A stretch of DNA of 64,000 nucleotides, from the NCBI GenBank assembly GCA_001411745.2, contig LIQB01000013.1, positions 1-64,000 of the forward strand, written 5' to 3'. Numbering within the stretch: position 1 is the first letter of the stretch; each line of letters starts with the position of its first letter. Below are positions 8,488 through 17,178 of the stretch, piece by piece. The translations under genes were made by a program, and so were the position numbers. This DNA is from Psychrobacter glacincola (GTDB lineage: Bacteria > Pseudomonadota > Gammaproteobacteria > Pseudomonadales > Moraxellaceae). Below the pieces are notes generated by a model. The model worked only from the letters and a program-made list of their open reading frames with translations. It had not been told where the DNA came from and searched no databases.

Positions 8488-9598
8488 AGGACAACTCCTT
8501 TTGCCTAACATAAAAACAAGATTACTGATTTGAGCCTGACAAGTTATTTTGCTTTAGCATGTATCACATGATGAACGACAGTTCGATACGTTGTCTATAA
8601 ACGGATCCTAAAATCAGTTTATAGGCTGATAAAGCAGAATGACCAACCAGTAGTAAGTAACCCAATATTATCGAAAAAAAAGCAGATTTCTATCAATCAA
8701 AGCACTGCGAAAAATACTTTTCTGTGGTTCGATTTTGCTAAAAATTTACATTGTAAAATATGGCTGTGGGTCGACTATAACCTAAACATCTAACAAGATT
8801 CATGGGCTATAGAATGACTGGATTTATAGTATATAGAGATGAGGATTTATGGAGGAGGGTCGTTATTGGTTGACAGTCCTCTGTCTTATTATGCTCATCA
8901 TCCCTGATGATATTGTCTTAATATTTCAACTTATTATTCATGCCAATAAGTATTGCAAGAAATATTTATGAACTTATTGGGAATATATACAATATTGACT
9001 TAATTAACAATAAATAAATTTTATTTACTTTATGTAACTAAATGTTTGCTTTATGGAAACCATGGTCAACTTATGTTAGAGAGAGCAGCTAAAAAAACGG
9101 CCGTTGCTCAGGTGTTGTGCTAAAACCCTATTTATATTAAGGATTTAGTTTTATAGAGGTATTAGAGCATTATTAGCAATAAAAGTCATTTATTCTATAA
9201 ATATAGCCCATACTTTGCATAATAAATATTATGGCAGTGACTATTTTTTTTGGAATGGTGTTTATATGAATACGTTTTAAAATCTAACTGTTGTACCTAG
9301 TCTTAAAAGTTTTCTTCAATATTCCATACAAAAAATATTTTTTTGATCTTTATCGAAATACCTTGCAAAAGTTCGTAATTATTTAATTTTTATAATAGAT
9401 GTTTGAAATAGTTAAATAATCTCTAGTCAGTTAAAATGTAGCGACAGGATGTTAGTGATTTACTTTGCCAATATATTGATCAGATATTTACTGTTTCATG
9501 AGTAGGCAGAGGGATTAGTAAGCATTTTTAAATATCATTAATCACATCAATCCATAAAATATACTAGCAGTATAAAATGTAAGTGAGAGGATAGCAGT
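8488..9598. other. Long intergenic region between divergent transporter genes
   Basis: This is about 1.1 kb separating the DUF4212 gene (minus) and agcS (plus), both transcribed away from it. It is AT-rich. I see no RNA gene or inverted-repeat element. The only coding candidate is a 40-codon ORF at 8849-8971. The length is well above neighbouring gaps and suggests long leaders, several promoters, or a decayed gene. Confidence 0.5.
8849..8971 (+). CDS. Possible small membrane protein (40 residues)
   Basis: An ATG-started ORF of 40 codons in the long gap upstream of agcS. GAGG lies 4 bases before the start. The product begins MEEGRYWLTVLCLIML, has one hydrophobic stretch (about residues 7-30, interrupted by PDD) and ends in a basic KYCKKYL tail, a plan seen in small inner-membrane proteins. 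There is no homology evidence, and such an ORF can occur by chance in 1.1 kb. Low confidence. Confidence 0.22.
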   Translation: MEEGRYWLTVLCLIMLIIPDDIVLIFQLIIHANKYCKKYL

Positions 9599-11095
9599 AT
9601 GGGTGAAGGAATAGCAGGTTGGTTTAATAGCATCGTCAATTATGGTGTCAGTATTATTTGGGGCAACAATGATTGGCTAATTGCAAGTAACCCTTGGTAT
9701 GGATTACTGATGTTCGTACTGATTGGTGCGGGTTTGTATTTCACCATTGCCACACGTTTTATTCAGTTTCGCCACTTTGGGCATATGTGGCAGCTATTGC
9801 GCGTGTCCAATCAAGGGCGTAAAGATGGCGGCATCAGCTCATTTGAGGCGCTGATGACCTCATTGGCAGCGCGGGTCGGTACGGGTAACTTGGCAGGGGT
9901 CGCAATCGCGATTTACCTTGGCGGTCCGGGTGCAGTGTTTTGGATGTGGATGACTGCGATCGTCGGTATGTCGACCAGTTTTATCGAATCAACATTAGCA
10001 CAAGCCTATAAAGTGCCGCACAATGACAATGTTTACCGCGGTGGACCGGCTTATTACATCGAAAAAGGTCTCGGTCAGCGCTGGCTAGCGATATTTTTCT
10101 CATTATGCTTATTAGTAGCGTTCGGTTTAGCCTTTAATGGCGTGCAGTCAAATACCATCGCACAAGCGACCAATGAAGCATTTGGTGTTCCAACGTGGAT
10201 GACAGGCTTGGTATTGGTTGTATTAGTCGCGCCAGTGGTATTCGGTGGTTTGCGCTCGGTTGCTCGTATCGCGGGTAAAATCGTACCCGTGATGGCGATT
10301 CTCTATATCCTATTAGCCTTGTTCATTATCGTGACGAATTTTAGTCAATTCCCAGCGGCGATTGTGTTAATTGTTAAATCAGCATTTGGTTTTGAGCAAG
10401 CAGCAGGCGGGGTGATTGGTTATGGTATTGCTCAGGCAATGATTAACGGTATCAAGCGTGGTCTGTTTTCAAACGAAGCGGGTATGGGTTCAGCGCCTAA
10501 TGCGGCGGCAACGGCGAAGAGTCACCCCGATCATCCAGCAGTGCAAGGATTTATGCAAATGCTGGGTGTATTTATGGATACGCTTGTCATTTGTACGGCA
10601 ACGGCGTCGATTATTATTTTGTCCGGTGTGGTCGATCCTAGTGTTGAGCAAGAAGGTATTCAGCTGACTCAGTTGGCACTGTCGCAATATGTGGGTGATA
10701 TGGGTGTTATCTTCGTTGCGATTGCTATTTTCTTCTTCTCTTTCACCTCTATCATTGCCAATTATAGCTATGGTGAGTCAAATCTTGAATTCATCTCTGG
10801 TGCCAAAAATGCCAAAGTCATGATCATGATATTCCGCTTTATGGTACTTGGCATGGTATTTGTCGGCGCTATTGCCAGTCTTCCTGCCATATGGAACTTC
10901 GCTGACTTATCAATGGGTCTCATGGCACTCGTTAACTTAGTGGCTATTTTAATCTTGTCACCCGTAGCACTGCGTATATTGCGTGATTACGAGCGTCAGA
11001 TTAAAGAAGGTAAAACCGGCGATCAAATCAAGTTTAATCCTGATGACTTCGTGAAGCTTAAAGACGAAGCCAATCGTGATGCATGGACAGATTAA
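9599..11095 (+). CDS. Alanine/glycine:cation symporter, AgcS family
   Basis: Sodium (or proton)-coupled amino acid importer of the inner membrane, 498 residues, normal for the family. Hallmarks are SLAARVGTGNLAGVAIA near 87-103, YRGGPAYYIEKGLG near 146-159, and NGIKRGLFSNEAGMGSAPNAAATA near 280-305. About 11 hydrophobic segments. GAGAGGA precedes the ATG. It is monocistronic, with a strong terminator 45 bp after its stop shared with the convergent ETF-QO gene. Confidence 0.94.
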   Translation: MGEGIAGWFNSIVNYGVSIIWGNNDWLIASNPWYGLLMFVLIGAGLYFTIATRFIQFRHFGHMWQLLRVSNQGRKDGGISSFEALMTSLAARVGTGNLAGVAIAIYLGGPGAVFWMWMTAIVGMSTSFIESTLAQAYKVPHNDNVYRGGPAYYIEKGLGQRWLAIFFSLCLLVAFGLAFNGVQSNTIAQATNEAFGVPTWMTGLVLVVLVAPVVFGGLRSVARIAGKIVPVMAILYILLALFIIVTNFSQFPAAIVLIVKSAFGFEQAAGGVIGYGIAQAMINGIKRGLFSNEAGMGSAPNAAATAKSHPDHPAVQGFMQMLGVFMDTLVICTATASIIILSGVVDPSVEQEGIQLTQLALSQYVGDMGVIFVAIAIFFFSFTSIIANYSYGESNLEFISGAKNAKVMIMIFRFMVLGMVFVGAIASLPAIWNFADLSMGLMALVNLVAILILSPVALRILRDYERQIKEGKTGDQIKFNPDDFVKLKDEANRDAWTD

Positions 11096-11137
11096 TCTCA
11101 CCTGATTAAAGATAAACTTGTTTCATGTTTCGAAGTT

Positions 11138-11177
11138 AAAAAAACCGCCCTTATGAATTCATAAGGGCGGTTTTTAG
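11138..11177. terminator. Bidirectional terminator between agcS-type gene and ETF-QO
   Basis: An 18-bp perfect palindromic arm pair (AAAAACCGCCCTTATGAA and its complement) with A-run on one side and T-run on the other. It serves the plus-strand symporter and the minus-strand ETF-QO gene. Confidence 0.93.
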
Positions 11178-11208
11178 TATCAGCGATTAATCCTAATATT
11201 GTTTATAT

Positions 11209-13053
11209 TTACATATTAGGATAGTTAGGGCCACCGCCACCTTCTGGCGTTACCCAAGTGATATTCTGTGAAGGATCTTTGATGTCACAAGTTTTACAAT
11301 GCACACAGTTTTGCGCATTGATCACAAACTTAGCTCCTTCCGCATCTTTTACTATTTCATATACACCAGCTGGGCAGTATAAACGAGCAGGCTCAGCATA
11401 TAGCGGTAAGTTAATTGAAACAGGTACCGTTGGATCAGTCAGTTTCAAATGTACCGGCTGGTCTTCTGCATGGTTAGTATTAGAGATAAATACCGATGAC
11501 AGCTTGTCAAATACCAGTTTGCCATCAGGCTTGAGGTAGGTTGGCTGAAAAGCATGATTGGCACGCTCTAACTGATCATAATCTGGCAAGCTGTCATGTA
11601 AGGTAAGCGGCATTTTACCTTTTAATAAGTTGTGCTCGATAAAGGTAAAAGCACCGCCCATAAACAGACCCATGCGATGTATTGCAGGCGAGAAGTTGCG
11701 CGATTCATAGTTGTCTTGATACAACCACGACTCTTTATACATGGTGGTATAGGCAACCACTTCATCATGCTGACGCTCGGCTTGTAGTGCCTCAAAGATG
11801 GCTTCGGCGGCTAGCATGCCTGACTTCATCGATGTGTGTGTGCCTTTGATTTTAGCAGGGTTCAAGAATCCAGCATCATCACCGACCAATACACCACCTG
11901 GGAAAGTGAATTTCGGTAGAGAGTTTAGGCCACCTTTGGTTAAAGCACGTGCGCCATAAGAGATGCGCTTACCGCCTTCCAATACGTTTTTGATGACAGG
12001 ATGGGTCTTTAGGCGCTGCATCTCATCGAATGGCGACATATATGGGTTGTGGTAAGACAAGTCAGCGACAAGACCAAAGCTTACTTGGTTGTTTTCATCG
12101 AAGTATAACCACCAGCCACCAGTAGAGCCAGTTTCGGTCAAGGGCCAGCCAAGACCGTGCATGACCACGCCTTGTTCGTGTTTCTCAGGGGCTACGTCCC
12201 ACAGCTCTTTTAGACCGATACCATAATGCTGAGGATCTGAGTCTTTATCAAGATCAAAACGGCTGATTAAGCGCTTACCTAAATGACCACGGCTGCCTTC
12301 GGCAAAAATAGTGTACTTAGCAAGTAGCTCATAACCTGGCTCAAAGCTAGGCTTGGCTTCGCCATTGGCAGCCACGCCCATATCGCCCGTTAAGACACCA
12401 CGTACAGAACCGTCGTCGTTATATAAAATATCATCTGCAGGGAAGCCTGGGAACATCATGACTTCAAGTTCTTCAGCTTGTACCGCCAACCAGCGCACAA
12501 CATTGCCCAATGAGACAATATAGTTGCCATTGTTGTGCATCGGTCCTGGAATCAACGAGTCAGGTACTTTAGTAGAGCGCGTGGCTGAGTTTAAATAATA
12601 AAAGCGATCTTCGGTCGCTGGCACATTAAGCGGCGCGCCTTTTTCTTTCCAGTCTGGTATCAGCTCGTTCAAGGCGCGTGGTTCGATGACAGCACCTGAT
12701 AAGGTATGCGCACCAAACTCAGAACCTTTTTCGACCACACAAACCATAAACTCATCATTACCAGCAGCGATAGCGAGCTGACGCAGGCGGATAGCAGCAG
12801 ATAGCCCAGCAGGTCCACCACCAACGATGATAACGTCAAATTCCATGGACTCACGTTCAATCTCAGGCTCTGCCGCGACAGCTTCTACTACTGGCTCTGG
12901 CGCTTTGTCGATAGCGACTGTTTCAGCTGGCACTTCTTGGGTCACAACGGCTGACTCTGCTTTATCTAGATTTGCCGTCTCTGTCGCTACTGATGGGTCA
13001 GTATTCACAGTGTCACTATCAATGACTGGCTTTTGATTGTCTTGCTCTTGCAT
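11209..13053 (-). CDS. Electron transfer flavoprotein-ubiquinone oxidoreductase with N-terminal extension
   Basis: Passes electrons from reduced ETF (from acyl-CoA dehydrogenases) to ubiquinone at the inner membrane, via FAD and a 4Fe-4S cluster. The FAD-binding GGGPAG is at 78-83. C-terminal cluster ligands are seen as Cys560 and CVHCKTC (Cys583, 586, 589), and the protein ends GGGGPNYPNM as the family does. At 614 residues it is longer than usual: residues 1-69 form an acidic Ala/Glu/Val/Pro-rich extension that looks disordered. AGGAG sits 5 bases before the 13053 ATG, so the extension is probably translated; Met70 is the alternative start. Electron link to fadBA at 43876 is metabolic, not positional. 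Confidence 0.95.
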   Translation of the reverse strand: MQEQDNQKPVIDSDTVNTDPSVATETANLDKAESAVVTQEVPAETVAIDKAPEPVVEAVAAEPEIERESMEFDVIIVGGGPAGLSAAIRLRQLAIAAGNDEFMVCVVEKGSEFGAHTLSGAVIEPRALNELIPDWKEKGAPLNVPATEDRFYYLNSATRSTKVPDSLIPGPMHNNGNYIVSLGNVVRWLAVQAEELEVMMFPGFPADDILYNDDGSVRGVLTGDMGVAANGEAKPSFEPGYELLAKYTIFAEGSRGHLGKRLISRFDLDKDSDPQHYGIGLKELWDVAPEKHEQGVVMHGLGWPLTETGSTGGWWLYFDENNQVSFGLVADLSYHNPYMSPFDEMQRLKTHPVIKNVLEGGKRISYGARALTKGGLNSLPKFTFPGGVLVGDDAGFLNPAKIKGTHTSMKSGMLAAEAIFEALQAERQHDEVVAYTTMYKESWLYQDNYESRNFSPAIHRMGLFMGGAFTFIEHNLLKGKMPLTLHDSLPDYDQLERANHAFQPTYLKPDGKLVFDKLSSVFISNTNHAEDQPVHLKLTDPTVPVSINLPLYAEPARLYCPAGVYEIVKDAEGAKFVINAQNCVHCKTCDIKDPSQNITWVTPEGGGGPNYPNM

Positions 13054-13459
13054 ACCTACTCCTAAACTTTTAGTGGCTTATCTCAGGGCATCATTAGCTT
13101 AACAATTGAATAATAGACTTGCGGCGCTAACATTACTCAGACATATGGCTGCCCGATAAAAACTGTCTTTGCGACATCAATTGACCATGTTACTGTCGAG
13201 ATCCATGTATTTAAGGATATCAACACATCACGTAAAATGTGTCATTAACACAACACCCACTTGACCATTTCAATAAAAAATCGTTACTCATTATAAAAGA
13301 AAAGTCCTACAAACACGATACGCATTTATGAGTATCGATGTTAAGGTAAGATTGAACTAATGAGGGTGCTAAGATGATATGTTTTCATCATACCCGAAAC
13401 TAAAATTTATAGTAATAATAGATTTGCCAAACTTTGAATGCTAAGTAAAGGATTATACG
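13054..13459. other. Divergent promoter region, ETF-QO / DUF1285 gene
   Basis: This is 406 bp between two divergently transcribed genes. It is AT-rich and should contain both promoters. No ORF, repeat or RNA gene seen. Confidence 0.5.
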
Positions 13460-14155
13460 ATGAATAACAATAATGAAGACATAATTCAAAATGATGAATC
13501 GGCAGCTAAACCGCCAAAGGACGTGCCATCTGAGCTAAGTAATATGGATTCTCTCAGTCAGTATCTAAAGTCTACCGTAGGCAAACGTGAAGGACGTGCC
13601 ATCCCACCATTGGATAAATGGCACCCAAAAGATGTGGCCGATATGGATCTGGTCATAAAAGCAAATGGCGAGTGGTGGCATGAAGGCGGGCAAATGACCA
13701 GAGAGTCATTGGTGAACTTATTTGCGACTATTTTATGGAAAGAAGACAATAATGGTGTCATTGAATATTTTTTGAAGACACCAGTACAGAAAATCCGTAT
13801 CCAAGTTGAAGATGCCCCTTTATTAATCAATGACGTCGGTATCGTTAATGAAGGCAATAACCGTTGGCTAGAATTTACCACGACGACTGGCGATGTGGTG
13901 CGTTTAGATGATGAGCACACCATCACATTAAAGGCGTATAATCCTACGGACAATGATACGATTGATCAGCAGGCAGCAATGGATATGCAGGTACGTCCTT
14001 ATATGCCCGTCAGAAATGGTTTGGATGCACTTATTGGGCGTAATACTTTTTATCACTTGACCGAAATTGGCGAATTGACAGAGCAAAATGGTGAGACGAT
14101 ACTGACATTACAAAGTGGCGGAAAATCCTATGAACTGTCGATGCCAGCCAGTTAA
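13460..14155 (+). CDS. DUF1285 domain-containing protein
   Basis: A 231-residue soluble protein. The block IPPLDKWHPKDVADMDLVI at 48-66, followed by GEWWHEGGQMTRESLVNLFATIL and YFLKTPVQKIRIQVEDAPLLI, matches the DUF1285 family, whose biochemical role is not established. The first 40 residues are polar and probably flexible. AAAGGA lies 9 bases upstream of the ATG. It is followed by glutamate racemase 154 bp downstream on the same strand, with a heptanucleotide repeat tract in the gap. Confidence 0.86.
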   Translation: MNNNNEDIIQNDESAAKPPKDVPSELSNMDSLSQYLKSTVGKREGRAIPPLDKWHPKDVADMDLVIKANGEWWHEGGQMTRESLVNLFATILWKEDNNGVIEYFLKTPVQKIRIQVEDAPLLINDVGIVNEGNNRWLEFTTTTGDVVRLDDEHTITLKAYNPTDNDTIDQQAAMDMQVRPYMPVRNGLDALIGRNTFYHLTEIGELTEQNGETILTLQSGGKSYELSMPAS

Positions 14156-14237
14156 CGCAAGGGCTCAAAGCTATGTATCCGTCAAATGATTTACTGCTTA
14201 CATAGCGATAAATCACCAGATAATTACTGTAGTATGC

Positions 14238-14269
14238 CAAACAGCAAACAGCAAACAGCAAACAGCAAA
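14238..14269. repeat. Heptanucleotide tandem repeat upstream of murI
   Basis: Four consecutive CAAACAG units followed by CAAA, 40 bp before the murI ATG. The unit length is 7, so copy-number change would alter spacing but no reading frame. It lies between the DUF1285 stop and murI. Confidence 0.9.
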
Positions 14270-14309
14270 AAGATGACGATATGTATATAAAAATGGCAGT
14301 AGAGTAGTG

Positions 14310-15317
14310 ATGGATATTGCTGCAAGTAATAGCTTAAATAGGGTGAAAATGCGCTCAGATAGCTTTGATGGTAAACATGTTGAGCATGTCGAGAGTGTAA
14401 CTAATGCTAAAGCTGACATCCATAAAACGAATATTGGCACAGTTATAAATAATAAAAAGCGCAATGCGCCAATCGGATTGTTTGACTCTGGTGTCGGTGG
14501 GCTTTCTGTTTATCTACATTTGGCACAGCAGTTGCCTGCTGAGCGTTATGTCTATTATGCAGACACCTTAAATGTGCCTTATGGTAATCGTGATAGCGCC
14601 GATATTGAAGCGTTGACTTTAACAGCCGTTGATTGGTTGTATGAGCAGGGCTGCAAGCTCATTGTTATTGCTTGTAATAGCGCCTCAGCTTATGCTTTGG
14701 AAACAGCCAGACGGCGTTATCCGCAGCTGCCTATCGTCGGATTAGTCCCGGCGCTAAAGCCCGCCATATCGGCGAGCAAAACTGGTCGCGTGGTCGTTTT
14801 AGCGACTAAAGCTACCTTGAATGGCACATTGCTTAATGAGGTCATCGATCACTTTGCTAAACCCAACAATACGGTAGTGACCAAATATTTTGATCCGCAA
14901 TTGGTACCTTGGGTCGAGGCGGGAATGCCAGAGCAGGACGATACTGCTTTAAGATTACGCCAGCAGCTCACATTATTTGCTCATGATAGTGTTGATCAAT
15001 TGGTACTAGGCTGTACGCACTATCCGTTTTTCAAAACGTTTTTGTTAAATGAGATTGCTCAGCAGCGCTTAGCGATACAGGTCATTGATTCTGGACAAGC
15101 GATTGCTGAGCGAGTTAAGCAGCTATTGGCTGCAAACCAGCTGTCTGCATTGGTTGACAATACCCCAGATGATCATTGTTTAGAAACAACTGACAGAACA
15201 AAAGTTGTCATTCGACCGCCATTGATTTTTTATGCGACTAAGTTCGATGATAAACTGGGTACTTTAATAGCGCGTTTGCTTGGCAAAGACGCCATCTTGC
15301 AATACTATTCTGAATAG
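14310..15317 (+). CDS. murI: Glutamate racemase
   Basis: Converts L- to D-glutamate for peptidoglycan synthesis. Both catalytic cysteines are visible: IACNSAS (Cys122 when counted from the ATG at 14310) and LGCTHYP (Cys235). The substrate loop GLFDSGVGGLSV is present at residues 56-67. The enzyme core would begin near residue 51 (RNAPIGLFDSG); the preceding ~50 residues are a polar extension without recognised motif, so a later start cannot be excluded. The 14310 ATG follows a GTG codon directly; no strong ribosome site is seen for either. Confidence 0.95.
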   Translation: MDIAASNSLNRVKMRSDSFDGKHVEHVESVTNAKADIHKTNIGTVINNKKRNAPIGLFDSGVGGLSVYLHLAQQLPAERYVYYADTLNVPYGNRDSADIEALTLTAVDWLYEQGCKLIVIACNSASAYALETARRRYPQLPIVGLVPALKPAISASKTGRVVVLATKATLNGTLLNEVIDHFAKPNNTVVTKYFDPQLVPWVEAGMPEQDDTALRLRQQLTLFAHDSVDQLVLGCTHYPFFKTFLLNEIAQQRLAIQVIDSGQAIAERVKQLLAANQLSALVDNTPDDHCLETTDRTKVVIRPPLIFYATKFDDKLGTLIARLLGKDAILQYYSE

Positions 15318-15482
15318 GCGCAGTTAAAGGTGTTTATATCAAACCCATAACCATAATATTGATATATTAAAAATAAATTGAGCTTATTTTTATAAGATTA
15401 TGCTAGGCTGTGCAACACAAGATATTTGTGCTCTATTTTATATCATATTATTCTATGTCATGACCTAAGCTTAGAGGTGATT

Positions 15483-16481
15483 GTGCCAAACCGTCGCTAT
15501 CATATTCACATCATATGCGCTGACAATGATCAATTGTTGGTCTTGGACAGCTTGGCGATATTTTTTCAGTCGCGGGCTTTCTTGACCTATGATGTGTCGA
15601 GTCAATTGCCAAAAGCATCGCTATATGGTCGACAATGTATCGACTCCTGCGATTATGCACTGATGCTCATTGGAGACAGTTATGGCACCGTGCAAAGGAA
15701 TGGCGTTAGCCAAATGCATTTGAGCTATTTGAATGCCAAAGCCAAGCTCAAACCGTTACTCATCTTAATCAAAAATCATCATCCAGATGCGAGTATCAGT
15801 CGTCAACTGCAAGAATTTATTAAGTCGGTAACTCGGCAGGACAATACGATATATTATTATGATACAGAAACGGATATTGAGCCATTACTTGTACAAGCTT
15901 ACTATAACGCAGTGACCAATCATCAGGTCGTTGGTGGATGGCTGAGAGCTAATGAGGAAATGATTAAATTTAGTAAGCAAACCGTGGCGGAACGGTTTGC
16001 AGATCTATTGTCTACTGACAAAACGCTAAAGGAAAATAGCCCACCTGCTGATGAATTCGTCTCTGATGATGTGAGTAAGCCTATTATATTGTTAGAAGCT
16101 TTTGATATTCAATATAGTGCTCAAGCTTATGCAGGTGGCAACCTAACCGATGTTACCAGACCCTTGACCTTAACATGGCAAGAGATATTGATCGCCTTGA
16201 TGAAAATACCAGCGACCTTTTCGAGCTATGGCTTGCAAAATGCTGTGAATCGCTTGATAGCGTCAAAAGCTGAGCAAGACATCAAAAAAGAGATGCCGAA
16301 TGTCCATGCCGTCTCGCGCTGCCAAATTTCTCAAGATGATTTGAACCAACTACAACGTCAGCTAGTGGGTGCAAACTGGATACAGCTCACAACCTATGGC
16401 ACTCGCGTCTCGCAAGAACTTTGGAAGTTGACCTTTCATGCAAAAAATCTCTTGAACGAAGTCCATCATAACTCCCAATGA
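15483..16481 (+). CDS. DUF4062 domain-containing protein
   Basis: A 332-residue soluble protein. The N-terminal ~120 residues (RRYHIHIICADNDQLLVLDS, then CDYALMLIGDSYGTV and YLNAKAKLKPLLILI) fit DUF4062, a Rossmann-like domain that is often the N-terminal module of signalling or NTPase proteins. The C-terminal part carries a TLTWQEILIALMKIP segment also typical of this family's longer members, and has no recognised catalytic motif. I chose the GTG start at 15483 because AGAGG lies 5 bases upstream; the earlier ATG at 15426 would add 19 hydrophobic residues without a ribosome site. Function unknown. Located between murI and a small acidic protein gene. Confidence 0.75.
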   Translation: MPNRRYHIHIICADNDQLLVLDSLAIFFQSRAFLTYDVSSQLPKASLYGRQCIDSCDYALMLIGDSYGTVQRNGVSQMHLSYLNAKAKLKPLLILIKNHHPDASISRQLQEFIKSVTRQDNTIYYYDTETDIEPLLVQAYYNAVTNHQVVGGWLRANEEMIKFSKQTVAERFADLLSTDKTLKENSPPADEFVSDDVSKPIILLEAFDIQYSAQAYAGGNLTDVTRPLTLTWQEILIALMKIPATFSSYGLQNAVNRLIASKAEQDIKKEMPNVHAVSRCQISQDDLNQLQRQLVGANWIQLTTYGTRVSQELWKLTFHAKNLLNEVHHNSQ

Positions 16482-16757
16482 TTCGCACTTTGCACTAATA
16501 ATATTCCTGCCTTCCTCATTTAAAAGTAGTCATAGCCTATCTGCTGCAAAGAGCACACGTGTGGCTGTGACTACGTTTTGTAATACAAAGCATACGCGTC
16601 AACGGTTGTGAATCCATTTAAGACTGGTAATATTAAGACTAATCAGAGATTGATAATAAATACATTATTTATATTAAAATTACTGACTTATATATTGTAT
16701 ACATACAAATCGAATATATATAAATCGCATAATAATACTGACTAAGGAGAGCAACTG

Positions 16758-17057
16758 ATGAGTAACGCTAAAAACGATGCATTAAAAAAAGAGCTTGATG
16801 GCTTAGAAGAATCTATGCATGCTGCCGAGCAGTTTCATACATTAGAAGAGCAAGTAGCGGACATGAAACGTCGCGGTATCGACCCTAGCCAAGCTTACAA
16901 AGACTTGGACAGAAAAGAAGAAGATGCTGATTGGGGCGATGCCACGTGGAAAGAAAATGGCAAGTGGGAGCCAAAAACGCCTGCTGATCTAGATGAAAAG
17001 GCACGTGAGAACTGGGATGGTGACAATGGTAAACCGAACCCACCACCGATCGTTTAA
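16758..17057 (+). CDS. Small acidic hydrophilic protein of unknown function
   Basis: A 99-residue protein with a strong AAGGAG ribosome site. The first ~50 residues look helical and possibly coiled coil (LKKELDGLEESMHAAEQ). The tail is acidic and unusually Trp-rich for its size, with four Trp between residues 59 and 87 in a D/E/N/K/P context. No membrane segment, no Cys. I do not recognise the family. It is a single-gene unit with its own terminator at 17096. Confidence 0.8.
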   Translation: MSNAKNDALKKELDGLEESMHAAEQFHTLEEQVADMKRRGIDPSQAYKDLDRKEEDADWGDATWKENGKWEPKTPADLDEKARENWDGDNGKPNPPPIV

Positions 17058-17095
17058 GTTAAAAGCCGACTAAAAAATAAAGAATGAACCTTATG

Positions 17096-17130
17096 AAAAA
17101 AGCCACGTTATTATTAACGTGGCTTTTTTT
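17096..17130. terminator. Bidirectional terminator after the small acidic protein gene
   Basis: Stem AGCCACGTTA / TAACGTGGCT with loop TTAT, flanked by an A-run on the left and an eight-T run on the right. It can also serve the convergent mltB-type gene. Confidence 0.9.
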
Positions 17131-17178
17131 ATGTGCTTAATCTAGGGCGTGCTTAACCTAAGATACATCCGCGGAATA

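Noticed and set aside
14213..14464. 83-codon minus-strand ORF across the heptanucleotide repeat
   Set aside because: Overlaps the murI start region; Leu/Ser/Thr-rich product created by the repeat and antisense frame.
16553..16563. CACACGTGTG palindrome upstream of the 99-residue protein gene
   Set aside because: A single 10-bp palindrome with no second site or known regulator match; insufficient to call an operator.
17143..17152. TAGGGCGTGC string resembling a MITE end
   Set aside because: No partner end or homologous interior nearby; only about nine bases match, which may be chance or a remnant too short to claim.
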